From assembly GCA_025997215.1 (NCBI GenBank), contig BNUH01000012.1:1-55719 (forward strand): a stretch of DNA of 55,719 bases. The letters run 5' to 3'. Each line of letters begins with the position of its first letter. The first letter of the stretch is position 1. Positions 34,653 to 43,182 of this stretch are shown here, piece by piece. Under the pieces are notes generated by a model. That model worked only from the letters and a program-made list of their open reading frames with translations. It was not told the origin of the DNA and made no database searches. Source of the DNA: Clostridia bacterium (lineage in GTDB: Bacteria; Bacillota_A; Clostridia; Christensenellales; Aristaeellaceae). Position numbers and translations under genes: made by a program.

Positions 34653-35777
34653 ATGAATAGTATGCCAGGTGGAGGCGACTCGCAAAAAAAGGCGTTTAAG
34701 CCTTTACCTACTATCATTATATCTTTTTTAGTATTTATAGTAACTGTATGTCTATATATAATCAGACTGGAAGAGCATACGCGCTCTGATATTTTCTTAC
34801 CCACAAATTATCATTCAACGCTGGATCTCGCGAGTACTGACGACATGGAATCGTACTACTATCAATATACAGTTCAGGAAGGCAGACCCAACACGGTAAG
34901 GCAGGATATGCTCCTATCCAGACTGGCGTACATCCATGCTCCACAAGGCTTCCATGGTGAAACTACTGGGGTTACGGTTCGTGATCTATGCGTGGAAATA
35001 GAGCGGGTACTAAATGATACAACGCTCGACGCCGCAAGTATATTTGGCCGCAATCGTCAGGAATTGTTAGGGCTGATATCAAGCATCAATGAGTTTAGCG
35101 TATTGTGTGACCTAAAAATCACCAAGTACATCACGGACGCGTCGGGTCTTGCGGGTTATGTATTCGAGGATAATAATGGCGACATAACAATCTCGTTGCG
35201 AGGCACAGACGATCCGATCGACATGCTCGACAACTTACTCCTGCTGCCGTTCAACATTTCCGTACAGTACCACGCTGTGCGTGCGTTGCTGCTTGAATAT
35301 GCAGACGCGCCAAGAATTTGGCTTACTGGTCACTCGAAAGGTGGGCACAACGCTATATACGCCGCATCGATCGACCAGCGATGCCGCGCGACAGGGTTCA
35401 ACGCGCCAGGATTCGGTGTGTTCCTTACCGACGCGCAGCACGACGACTTGGACACCGGCGTCAACTATGTAATCAACGGCGATATCACTGGATTTCTCTT
35501 ATTTCACATGGAACGACGGGTCGTCTTGGAATCGCTTAATCCAGTCATTATCGAAGGATTACCCGCGAACAACAAGCATCGGCTGGACAATTTCTTCGCT
35601 GTTGATAACCTCGCTGTCGCTATGAGGATACAACCACTCGGCGTTGCAAGCGAATGGACTACGCAGATCGTTTGGCTGGCGCTCGTATTTCTCGCTGGGT
35701 ATGGTATGATCCGTCTGTGCCAGCTGATAATCATTTGGATAATACGTTTTGTCCGGATTAACCGGCGCGGCGGCTGA
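34653..35777 (+). CDS. Membrane-anchored lipase-like (alpha/beta hydrolase) protein, 374 aa
   Basis: An N-terminal helix (TIIISFLVFIVTVCLYIIRL) and two C-terminal hydrophobic segments (IVWLALVFLAGYGMIRL, IIIWIIRFVRINRRG) frame a soluble domain of class 3 lipase/DUF2974 type. That domain shows a YVFEDNNGDITISLRGTDDP oxyanion-side strand and the nucleophile elbow W-L-T-G-H-S-K-G-G-H-N. A YVINGDITGFL stretch could hold the acid residue. ATG 34653 is preferred over the GTG at 34650 because TGAGG lies 7 bases before it. It sits between an IS256 remnant and a methyltransferase relic inside element 2, so it is accessory cargo. A role in envelope lipids or immunity is possible but unproven. Confidence 0.7.
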   Translation: MNSMPGGGDSQKKAFKPLPTIIISFLVFIVTVCLYIIRLEEHTRSDIFLPTNYHSTLDLASTDDMESYYYQYTVQEGRPNTVRQDMLLSRLAYIHAPQGFHGETTGVTVRDLCVEIERVLNDTTLDAASIFGRNRQELLGLISSINEFSVLCDLKITKYITDASGLAGYVFEDNNGDITISLRGTDDPIDMLDNLLLLPFNISVQYHAVRALLLEYADAPRIWLTGHSKGGHNAIYAASIDQRCRATGFNAPGFGVFLTDAQHDDLDTGVNYVINGDITGFLLFHMERRVVLESLNPVIIEGLPANNKHRLDNFFAVDNLAVAMRIQPLGVASEWTTQIVWLALVFLAGYGMIRLCQLIIIWIIRFVRINRRGG

Positions 35778-35810
35778 ACCGCTTACAGTTACTCAAAAGA
35801 CATCGTATAA

Positions 35811-36080
35811 AACAACTTCCCCTGGCCCACCCCAACCGACGCTCAGCGCACCGCTATCGAGAAGACCGCGCAAGCCATCCTTGACGCCCGCGCTCTCTAC
35901 CCCGACTGCTCCCTCGCCGACCTGTACGACGAGGTAACTATGCCACCTGAGCTGCGCCGTGCTCACCAGCACAACGACCGCGCCGTCATGTAAGCGTATG
36001 GCTTCAATGTAAAGGAGATGACTGAGGTTAGCTGTGTGGCGGCATTGATGGAGATGTATCAGGGACTTGTGCAGGGTTAA
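35811..36080 (+). pseudogene. C-terminal relic of a MmeI/YeeA-type DNA methyltransferase
   Basis: One frame reads NNFPWPTPTDAQRTAIEKTA, AILDARALYPDCSLADLYDE, MPPELRRAHQHNDRAVM, then TAA, then AYGFNVKEMTEVSCVAALME and YQGLVQG. This is the conserved end of class I adenine methyltransferases of the YeeA/MmeI type, where a glutamate or similar residue occurs in place of the stop. The premature TAA and missing catalytic part (N-P-P-Y) make it a relic. Confidence 0.75.
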
Positions 36081-36561
36081 GAGAAGGTATTGCTTGGACG
36101 GATGCCATCGGATTCGCTGGCTGGATACCTGCGATTGCGGTTGGATCCTCTTATATGTACATTTGACATAATACTGACCGTTACGATGACAACAATTTCA
36201 GCACTTTAACAACACTCGAATCCCAACATTTCAACCATTTTTAGTCCTCAACAGTCCACAACTATCCCCAATAGTCCTCGCCGATAATTGTCGAACACTT
36301 CTCGACAAGAAACCCCATCGGCAGCTGCACCTAATTTGCACCTAACCAGGCCATGGACTGCAATGGACTAAAGGGGATTATCGGGGATTCGGCTTTCAGC
36401 AAGCTTCGCAACCGATTGTCGAACTTGCAGATTATGTCATCACTGCAGGATACTGCAAAATTTCCTGCATTTCCCTCCCATTTAGTCCACGTTTACCCAT
36501 GACAGTCTAAAAATTTGGTCTTGCAATTCTCAGAAAGTGCGGTATAATAGTCGTTGTGTGT
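36081..36561. other. Right attachment arm of element 2 with tRNA promoter
   Basis: No gene. From about 36170 it is homologous to 23160-23547: paired TGCACCT repeats (36326-36347), AGTCC and TGTCGAA motifs, then TTGCAA (36521-36526) / TATAAT (36543-36548) with 16-base spacing just ahead of the tRNA. Confidence 0.7.
36326..36347. repeat. Paired TGCACCT direct repeats, arm copy 3
   Basis: TGCACCTAATTTGCACCTAA, 215 bases left of the tRNA core at the right end of element 2. It matches the 23312 copy exactly and the 23716 copy in 17 of 18 central positions. Confidence 0.7.
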
Positions 36562-36638
36562 GGGGTTATAGCTCAGTTGGCTAGAGCGTTACGTTGACAT
36601 CGTAAAGGTCGTTGGTTCGAGCCCAATTAACCCCACCA
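36562..36638 (+). tRNA. tRNA-Val(GAC), complete
   Basis: The 77-nt sequence folds into a full cloverleaf: acceptor GGGGTTA/TAACCCC, D-arm with AGCTCAGTTGGCTAGAGC, anticodon stem TTACG/CGTAA with loop TTGACAT (anticodon GAC at 36596-36598), T-arm TTGGTTCGAGCCCAA, discriminator A and encoded CCA at 36636-36638. A sigma-70 promoter stands 14 bases upstream. It is the integration site of the stacked elements on its left. Confidence 0.96.
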
Positions 36639-36940
36639 AACCTTACCAAATCCGAACCGCGCTTCGTGTTTGTCGGAGGGCTGTTCGGGATTGTTCTTTA
36701 CAGGGGATGAAACAGTAAAAAAGCCCGTGGAAGTGCCGATTCCGGCGCGTCCACGGGCTTTTGCTTTGCTGTTTACAGATTGTGGGAGGTTATGTAGATT
36801 AGTTTACAAAGTTGCGTGTCAACTGTTCCACACTATTTCACGGATTCCGTAACTTGTTCAGCGTTCGTTGATTGCGTATTACCTCGATGAGTACCTTACT
36901 AAAAACGGATACCGAGTCTTTTTCTCGAGAATCACACTGA
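36639..36940. other. Interval after tRNA-Val
   Basis: Apart from the terminator at 36721-36760 nothing coding is seen. The right part (36770-36940) is featureless. Confidence 0.4.
36721..36760 (+). terminator. Rho-independent terminator downstream of tRNA-Val
   Basis: AAGCCCGTGGA (36721-36731) pairs with TCCACGGGCTT (36750-36760), followed by TTGCTTTGCTG; an A-run precedes the stem, so it can work in both directions. Confidence 0.85.
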
Positions 36941-38167
36941 AAGACTATACCACTTGATTTACCTGAAAATGGAACCGTGTCAGCGGTTGCAACTAATTAT
37001 ATAGATGATATAATAATTATCTCTATCGTTACAGGCGTATGGACCCTAGATAATGAAACTAATGAGCTTATAATTATTGAGACTGAAGCATTGACATCTA
37101 CAATTGAATTTTGGAAGGTTAATGAATTATCCCCAATTACTCGCATAATAGGCGAATGTGATTCTGTTATTAATTCTATGCGAATTCATCCCAATGGAAA
37201 ATTATTGGGGGTAACAACGATCAACGGTAGTGCTCTATTATGGGAATTATATTATGATTCTTCCGGTTTAATCAGGTGTACAAATATAGTTGCTTGGGAC
37301 GGCGGAATTTCGAGTATTGCTTTCTTTTCATGTATAACAGACAATCTTTCTGAATCTGAGAAGAGACAACAAGAGAGAGGCGTTTTCTTAGGGTTTTCAT
37401 ATGGCAAAATTCAATCAAATGAAATATACAAAAGAGATAAAAGCATAGAAGATAATTGTTCTGAGTATATAATATATATTTACACGAATTACACAGGTCA
37501 CAAACCATATGTATACGATATTTCAATAAGCGAAAGAAATAATCGTATCATTGGCGCATACAGTGATGGTTGTATACGAGAGTGGGATTTAAAAGATAAA
37601 ATAACACTACATACCTACTACACCGAGAATCCAAGTTTTGTTTACTGTGTAGAATATAGTCCGAACGGTGATTTTTTCGCAAGTGGTCATTCTAATGGTT
37701 CAATATGGCTTTGGGATTCATCAACAAATTTACCTATTTGCCAGTTGAAAGATAACGATAGAAACGCTCACGACGAAACAGTAAGAGATCTGAAATTTAC
37801 TAATGATGGTCGATTAATAAGTTGTGCCAACGACAAAACAATAAAAGTATGGAATATTGAGACACAAGAGGTTGTTGCTATATTGAAGGGGCATTCAGAC
37901 TTTGTCAAGTGCTTGCTATATTATGAAGATGATAATATCAAACGAATAGTGAGTGGTTCGACAGATACAAGCATTATAATTTGGGATTCTACAAATACAA
38001 AAAATTGTACGGCATTGCCACCATTAAGAAAGCACAGAAACAGAATTCGTTGCCCAACCTGGCTGCCGCGTCCAGCACGGCAGCCCTCTCATCTATACTT
38101 ATCGCTAAACATCCAAGCCACCGCGAACCAACAAACCTCACCCGACGACCGAGGATATTTCTGCTGA
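36941..38167 (+). pseudogene. WD40-repeat protein fragment, truncated at both ends
   Basis: At least five WD40 blades are readable, each with the GH...WD spacing: SVINSMRIHPNGKLLGVTTI...LLWE, PYVYDISISERNNRIIGAYS...REWD, FVYCVEYSPNGDFFASGHSN...WLWD, VRDLKFTNDGRLISCANDKT...KVWN, FVKCLLYYEDD...IIIWD. A full propeller has seven. No ribosome site precedes the first GTG (36977) and a TGA lies just upstream at 36938, so the N-terminal effector or ATPase part that usually accompanies such repeats is gone. After about 37995 the frame runs into unrelated basic sequence. The DNA is AT-rich compared with the flanking prophage genes. Confidence 0.75.
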
Positions 38168-38237
38168 TTCGTCCGAACGCCTAAGAGAACAATCCCCGCT
38201 AACCCGGCGTTCAATTCAAGTCAACATTGAACCGCGT

Positions 38238-38861
38238 TTATCTGTGTTCCTCCTGGGGCGGTATTGCTTGCGGAAGCACAGCCGCTTGAGTTACAACTTC
38301 CGGCTGAACAACCGCCGCAGGTTGAGAAACTGCCGCAGGTGGAACAACCGCCACAGGCTGATCAACAGCCACAGTCGCGGCAACCACGACAGGTTGAGTT
38401 ACCACCGTGGGTTGCACAACCATCACGGGTGGATCAACCCCCACAGGTGTATAAACCGTCACAGGCGGAGCCGCCGCCGCAGCTTGAGCGACAACCGCCG
38501 CTTGCGGAAGTGCCACCGGTTGCAATGCCTCCGCGCCGTGCTCTTCCGCTGCGTTGTCATTACCCAGACCATTCGCGAGCGGTATGCCTGTTTTCTTGCT
38601 GGCCACTACTGTCAGCCAATCCAGCACACCCGGTCCAGCCCAGCCTGTTATACCGCTAAGCGCGTACAACCATCCGCTGTCCAGATCCATCGACTGCGAC
38701 ATGAAGTACAGCATCAACCCCGTGAATCCTGCGACAAACAGGTTCCTTAGCGATTGCATCAGCGCCACCCTGCCCTTTTGGTTGAGCGATCTGGCCAACG
38801 CGCCTGTTATCGCCATCAACACCTGTATGACTACGCCCATAATGTTGTTAGCCGGAAACAT
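38238..38861 (-). CDS. Phage holin-like protein with long Pro/Val/Ala-rich tail, 207 aa
   Basis: The first 95 residues are a small membrane protein (VIQVLMAITGALARSLNQKG, then LRNLFVAGFTGLMLYFMSQS and ALSGITGWAGPGVLDWL) with the layout of phage_holin_3/LydA-type holins that release endolysin. The last 100 residues are degenerate P-V-x-V-V-x-Q-P repeats, which is unusual; such tails are not needed for pore formation. ATG 38861 overlaps the stop of the upstream gene (TAATG). It ends the three-gene leftward lysis cassette. Confidence 0.75.
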   Translation of the reverse strand: MFPANNIMGVVIQVLMAITGALARSLNQKGRVALMQSLRNLFVAGFTGLMLYFMSQSMDLDSGWLYALSGITGWAGPGVLDWLTVVASKKTGIPLANGLGNDNAAEEHGAEALQPVALPQAAVVAQAAAAAPPVTVYTPVGVDPPVMVVQPTVVTQPVVVAATVAVDQPVAVVPPAAVSQPAAVVQPEVVTQAAVLPQAIPPQEEHR

Positions 38862-39571
38862 TATGCGCCACCTATCGTCTTAACCGATTTGGTTGGATTA
38901 GGTGCGATTTCTAACGCCGCCGGATGATCCGGCTGTTCATCTGACGATTGCTGGGTCAGCATGAACGCGGCTGTAATCACGGCAATCGCGGATATTATCA
39001 GCAGCGACACATACCACACTGTCATTTCGTTGGCAGGTGAATTCGCTAATTCCAGCCAACTCAGCCCTATCAGCAACAGCATTTTATTGTCATGATCGCC
39101 CCATGGCACCCAGCGGAAATACATGCGCAGCATATCCTTGCCAGTGGGGTCGAATGTGTTCTTCACATCCATCGTGCCGGTCATTTGAGCGTTCACCAGG
39201 TCGCCAAATGCTTGATCGACAAATGGGTTGAATACAAACTCATCAGGTGCCGTCGTGCGGTTGCTGATAATGTTCATATCCGCGTCATACGCCGCCGCGA
39301 ATACACCGTGGAGTTCATCCAATTTCGCGATCACCTCGCTGATGATGATGCTATAGTCGTACTCGTACCAGTCTTGATCCTTGGTGACATAGATGTCGAT
39401 GTTATCACCCAGGATATCAAGAGCAACGCGTTCCTGCTCCCATTTGGCAATGAATAACTCGTCATTGACCTTCTCAATCATGTTGTGCAGCGCCATAGCG
39501 AACACAACCATAACAACCAGCGTCGCCAACACTATCCATGCCCTAACCCTTGTTCCTATCAGTTTGTGCAT
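38861..39571 (-). CDS. Two-helix membrane protein of the lysis cassette, 236 aa
   Basis: A helix at residues 12-28 (WIVLATLVVMVVFAMAL) and one near 186-204 (VWYVSLLIISAIAVITAAFM) flank an extracytoplasmic domain of about 150 residues. The domain has a PDC/CACHE-like look (HGVFAAAYDADMNIISNRTT followed by FNPFVDQAFGDLV), as in chemosensors. The cytoplasmic tail is short with no kinase or methyl-accepting part. AGGGGGG precedes ATG 39571. It sits between endolysin and holin with tight spacing (13 bases and overlap). The holin/antiholin position and sensor-like domain suggest a lysis timing factor, as inference. Confidence 0.6.
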   Translation of the reverse strand: MHKLIGTRVRAWIVLATLVVMVVFAMALHNMIEKVNDELFIAKWEQERVALDILGDNIDIYVTKDQDWYEYDYSIIISEVIAKLDELHGVFAAAYDADMNIISNRTTAPDEFVFNPFVDQAFGDLVNAQMTGTMDVKNTFDPTGKDMLRMYFRWVPWGDHDNKMLLLIGLSWLELANSPANEMTVWYVSLLIISAIAVITAAFMLTQQSSDEQPDHPAALEIAPNPTKSVKTIGGA

Positions 39572-39584
39572 AACCGCCCCCCTT

Positions 39585-40367
39585 TCATTCTACGCATTCC
39601 AAGTACTGGGACATTACCCAACCGGTCAGGCCGTTGTACTTGATGTTGGTCCATTCGCCGAGTGCGCGTTGTGTTTCAACGAATGCGCCTTTCTCAATCC
39701 GAGGGCAGCGGGCTACGCGGTTATCCACGCCTTTGATGATCTTGGGTTCCTTGCGGAATGTTACGGTAGGATCGGCTGTCACCACCGCTATGCCGCCGAC
39801 AGGCGCTGTCGCCAGCGCTCCATCGTTCGTGACTGCGCCGAATGCTGTCGATCCCGCCGACCCAGCGGGCGAGACCGCATCAGCCGCGCCTGGTAAAGCC
39901 GCAGTCTGCTGGCCGTAATCTACACCTTTCAGATGTCCGATGTGCGTCCACACGTACATCGCGTTGCGCTCGTCACGCGGGCGAACCTTGCCCGCGCTGT
40001 TTGACGCGTCCACGCTCCAAGCGGATCTATCCAGCGTCACAACGCCGATATGGCTGGCGTTGCCCAATCCGTCACGCTTATATTTATCAGGCTCATTGCC
40101 GTCGCGCTCCAGTATGAAGCATACCACGCCGGGCACCAGCTTGCCTGTCCTCTTCGCGTCGGTAATCGTCCAGATTTCCGTGCACGCGTTGCGGAACATA
40201 TCGTTTGATCCCGCGAATTTCAACGTTAACCCGCCTTGTTTCGCGCAATACTTTACCAACCCCTGGCAGTCCATGCCCGCCATGGTCGTTCCGGCGTTAA
40301 CATATGGGATCGTGGGCCCTGTCAGCAGTCCCAGCGCGGTAGCTGCCAATTCTTTCGCTTTAACCAT
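39585..40367 (-). CDS. Phage endolysin: NlpC/P60-type hydrolase with C-terminal SH3 domain, 260 aa
   Basis: The N-terminal half has the papain-like pattern: catalytic cysteine in MAGMDCQGLVKYCAKQ near residue 34, then LVPGVVCFIL and histidine in NASHIGVVTLD near 112. A short alanine/glycine-rich linker follows, then a C-terminal SH3-like wall-binding domain (VTFRKEPKIIKGVDNRVARC ... WTNIKYNGLTGWVMSQYL). AAGGAGGTGTG precedes ATG 40367, close to ideal. First gene of the lysis cassette and driven by the promoter at 40532-40560. It cleaves peptidoglycan stem peptides after the holin opens the membrane. Confidence 0.85.
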   Translation of the reverse strand: MVKAKELAATALGLLTGPTIPYVNAGTTMAGMDCQGLVKYCAKQGGLTLKFAGSNDMFRNACTEIWTITDAKRTGKLVPGVVCFILERDGNEPDKYKRDGLGNASHIGVVTLDRSAWSVDASNSAGKVRPRDERNAMYVWTHIGHLKGVDYGQQTAALPGAADAVSPAGSAGSTAFGAVTNDGALATAPVGGIAVVTADPTVTFRKEPKIIKGVDNRVARCPRIEKGAFVETQRALGEWTNIKYNGLTGWVMSQYLECVE

Positions 40368-40389
40368 CGCACACCTCCTTATTTACACG

Positions 40390-40515
40390 TCAATTTAGTA
40401 ATAATAGAAACAGATTCGCCGCTGCCAACGCGTCCTTAGCTAGGATATCGCTAGCCTTCAACGCGCTTAACAACGCGGTCGCGAATGACTCATCCGGCTT
40501 TGTTGATTGCCGCAA
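40390..40515 (-). CDS. Possible 41-aa leader protein ahead of the endolysin
   Basis: A frame from TTG 40515 encodes LRQSTKPDESFATALLSALK and ends LAAANLFLLLLN, with helical, protein-like composition. It has no ribosome site and lies between the promoter and endolysin, 22 bases before its ATG. It could be a short phage protein or the end of an earlier gene cut at about 40545. Confidence 0.3.
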   Translation of the reverse strand: MRQSTKPDESFATALLSALKASDILAKDALAAANLFLLLLN

Positions 40516-40531
40516 CAGATCATCAGTGCTA

Positions 40532-40560
40532 ATGATACACCAACAGCGTTCAGTTGTCAA
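40532..40560 (-). promoter_or_regulatory. Strong sigma-70 promoter of the lysis cassette
   Basis: Read leftward: TTGACA (40560-40555), 17-base spacer, TATCAT (40537-40532). It points at the endolysin gene, 165 bases on. Confidence 0.75.
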
Positions 40561-40649
40561 TAGGCTGACGAAAAAAAGTTGTGTGAATTTTTTTGAATAA
40601 ACATTACACCGCCGATATGGATGATATGGGCATGGAGCTTCCAAGACCC

Positions 40650-40870
40650 TGCATTTCAGGATAAGGCGACACGCAACTGGTGATCCTCTTAGTCTTTGCC
40701 GATTTACTAGAAATGGATCGTCAGCGATTGACGCATATCGCAATGAAATAGAGAGATTGTTGAGAAACAACATAAATCTTAAAGATGCGTTTGCAGAAAT
40801 AACACAGCTTGGGTTTACCGGAAAGCGAACGATATTCGGAGAATACTGCCGTAAAATGATACAACAATGT
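40650..40870 (+). pseudogene. Transposase fragment, ISL3-like
   Basis: One frame reads RRHATGDPLSLCRFTRNGSS, then AYRNEIERLLRNNINLKDAF and EITQLGFTGKRTIFGEYCRK, a pattern like the ISL3 transposase region Y-x-x-x-I-x-x-L-L-x-x-G-x-(S/T)...L-x-x-x-G-Y-x-G-S-x-x-x-(V/I). No catalytic core is present. It reads straight into a different transposase fragment, so the junction is a rearrangement. Confidence 0.4.
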
Positions 40871-41242
40871 ATGGCTACAGCGATCAACCGCGCAACGCCG
40901 AGCAAAGAGGAGATATCCCAGGTCTTTGGTGAGAAAGTCACAGCGGATACGGTGATACTATGCGAAGGCAATAATAGTTATGATGTATTAGAAGGAAAGT
41001 GCACAGTGGCGCACACAAAGCGAGTGAATAAAGTAAACGGTTTTCACAGCTATATAAAAGAGCGCTTATTGGCGGCACGTGGAGTCGCAACAATATACCT
41101 TAACTGGTACAATACACTATTCTCCCAAATATATGGCAATCGCGAAGCAGTTGCCGATAAAATATACGAGTTAATGACTTCGCGCGACGGTTCATTTTCC
41201 GCTACATCAACGGTTAAGTCGCAAAATTTGCTTGCTATCTAG
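40871..41242 (+). pseudogene. IS1595/ISXO2-like transposase, C-terminal fragment
   Basis: The frame shows SQVFGEKVTADTVILCEGNN, then AHTKRVNKVNGFHSYIKERL and RGVATIYLNWYNTLFSQIYG. The V-N-x-x-H-S-x-x-K...R-G-V-(A/S)-T-x-Y-L-x-x-Y run is the C-terminal signature of ISXO2-like DDE transposases. The expected aspartate in the strand before is glutamate/asparagine here and the N-terminal zinc domain is missing. It ends in its own stop at 41240. Confidence 0.65.
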
Positions 41243-41269
41243 ATCAATACTATTCGCGACTATCACCTT

Positions 41270-42394
41270 ACTAAAAGCATCTTGAATCTCGAGAGCGCTA
41301 CGCAAGATTCATATATCTTTATAAGGAAGTACATTGATTATGATGAAATAACTCCTAAAAGGGCCCTAATTGGCTTATTTATAGCAGAAATGAACACAAT
41401 TATTAGTATGAAACATGATGAGACTTCAGTAGAACACATGGCTCGTTTGGCTAATATCAGCATCGTATATAACAAGTACTTTAGATCCGACATAGTTAGC
41501 CAAAGCAATGTATTTTGCCTTTGACCACAATCTTGATGAAATGGATAAAGAAGATTTCGACAGAATACTAAAGAATGAAACTGCAAATAGTGCAATATTA
41601 CAAGCCTTTGAATATATCATGTCGGATTATTCAAAGGCCAAACGGAACTTACGTAATCTTTCTGTTACTTTATTCAATGACAATTACAGAAAATTCGCAT
41701 CAGCCTCTCAAGAGCTTTTAATTCATACGAGGATGCATTAAAGAAATTTAATGAGATATGGACTATCACTGTAAAAAACGATGATATTGAACATAATTAT
41801 CAAAACATCTATGCCAAAAACTAATATTGGGATTGATTTAGATTATATGCAAAACGATAAAGACGTTATCGAAAATAGGCAAATTGGATTTTACGGAAGA
41901 CTAATGGCATTTATGCATAACAGTGATGATATAAAAGAGGCAGAGAGTGCTTCTTATCTGCGTAGGACATTAACATATCTCGATAATAAAGAGAAATCGA
42001 CTAATGATAGATCAAAGCGTCATGCAGCTTTCCCTGAAATTGTACAAATGCCACTCCATAAAAGAGTAGTCAAGAATTTCATTCTTAAGATGATGATCTT
42101 AGAATTTTAGACATTACAAAAATATTAAACATAGCATGTGAGACTGCAATGATAAAGACTAATGGTGCCAAGTTGATTAGCATAAATGTTGACGTACAGA
42201 AAATGGGTGAAAGGTTGCTACTAGATGTAATTAGATATGAATGTGAAAACCAGTTCAAGCAGAATATTGAGCCAAATCCAGAGTTTTACATTAAAATAAC
42301 ACCTGCCGGTACAACTTTATCATTAATACTACCCTGTTTTGAGTGCTTTGCATTTAGACGTAACCATGATTCTATAACATTGCTCTTATTATAA
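41270..42394 (+). pseudogene. Eroded gene with several frameshifts, possible ATPase C-terminal part
   Basis: Four open pieces in different frames (41282-41524, 41508-41741, 41781-42110, 42149-42394) all have protein-like, AT-rich sequence and follow one another closely, as expected for one gene broken by small insertions or deletions. The last piece ends FYIKITPAGTTLSLILPCFE then CFAFRRN, a motif seen near the winged-helix C-terminus of some STAND-type ATPases (I-T-P-x-G-x-x-x-L-x-x-I-x-P-x-F-E-x-F). No intact domain remains. Confidence 0.45.
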
Positions 42395-42512
42395 AGTGAA
42401 AACAGTAGGCTACAACTCTTTTCTGGAAACGGCTTAGAAACATAGGGTGTGGCATTATAGCTTAAGTATTTCAGAATATTGATAATACTGCTAAATTGGG
42501 TCAGACCTTTTG

Positions 42513-42826
42513 TACCAGCCAGAAAATGTAGATTCAAATGGAGACGAGGAAGTATTTAATGCAAAACCGGAGTGGCTTTATAAGAAAAATCCGAATAGCC
42601 ACGGTATGATACATCTATTGAGAATATTATGGGAACATCTAGGATACATCAATGATTAAATATGGTTATTGAGCAAATATACTGATGAATCATATGACAG
42701 TAGATTCTATAAAGGTGATTATGACGAAGAATTAACTAACAATGGTACGAGTATTGGGATAATTGGTAGAGCAATTATGCAATATGTTAGGAAAATTAGA
42801 GATATAACAACCAACCGTAGAGATTA
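42513..42826 (+). pseudogene. Further eroded coding segment with an in-frame stop
   Basis: One frame reads PENVDSNGDEEVFNAKPEWL, then MIHLLRILWEHLGYIND, a TAA at about 42657, and continues SKYTDESYDSRFYKGDYDEE and YVRKIRDITTNRRD to a stop. The sequence is clearly protein-like on both sides of the stop. It may be the tail of the gene relic just upstream. No family recognised. Confidence 0.4.
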
Positions 42827-43182
42827 ATGTGATATAGATTACTGCCCAAACTCGCTCTATAGAACCATGTGAATCATAATTGCCAAATAACTTTCCATGA
42901 TGAACCATCAAATGAACATCATCCAGAATAGAGCTATTATACCCAAAGTTTTCAGAATATGATAAAAAGACTCTAAAAATAAAGCGAAGCGTAAAAACTG
43001 TAATAGTGCACAAAAAATGCGAAAATTATGCACCGTTGAGAAATTTGCCAATCAAAAAAACTGAGTGATAGCAAAAAGCCACCTGACTTCATGAAAAAGA
43101 GCATCAGAGTTTGTACGCACGAGTGTCAAAAAGTGGGCTATTCAAGTTGTGACATTCAATAAAAACAGCGAGGTGATTACCT
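42827..43182. other. AT-rich interval without a recognisable gene
   Basis: No credible gene on either strand. The last bases hold a GAGGTGA ribosome site for the next gene. Confidence 0.4.

Larger units (their letters stand above)
23595..36608. mobile_element. Element 2: about 13-kb decayed integrative element at tRNA-Val
   Basis: The bounds are the two 47-bp tRNA-Val cores, 23548-23594 and 36562-36608 (one mismatch). The right end brings its own tRNA 5' part and promoter, which rebuilds a complete tRNA with the chromosomal 3' part. It carries an AAA-ATPase, ABC exporter pair, IS and gene fragments, a phage tail fragment, excisionase, a broken integrase and a lipase-like gene. Element 1 ends at its left border in the same way, so the two are stacked at one site. 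The phage tail fragment suggests a prophage origin. Confidence 0.7.

Noticed and set aside
42732..43013. 93-codon leftward frame in the AT-rich interval
   Set aside because: It has no ribosome site, no recognisable motif and overlaps a rightward relic that is more protein-like.
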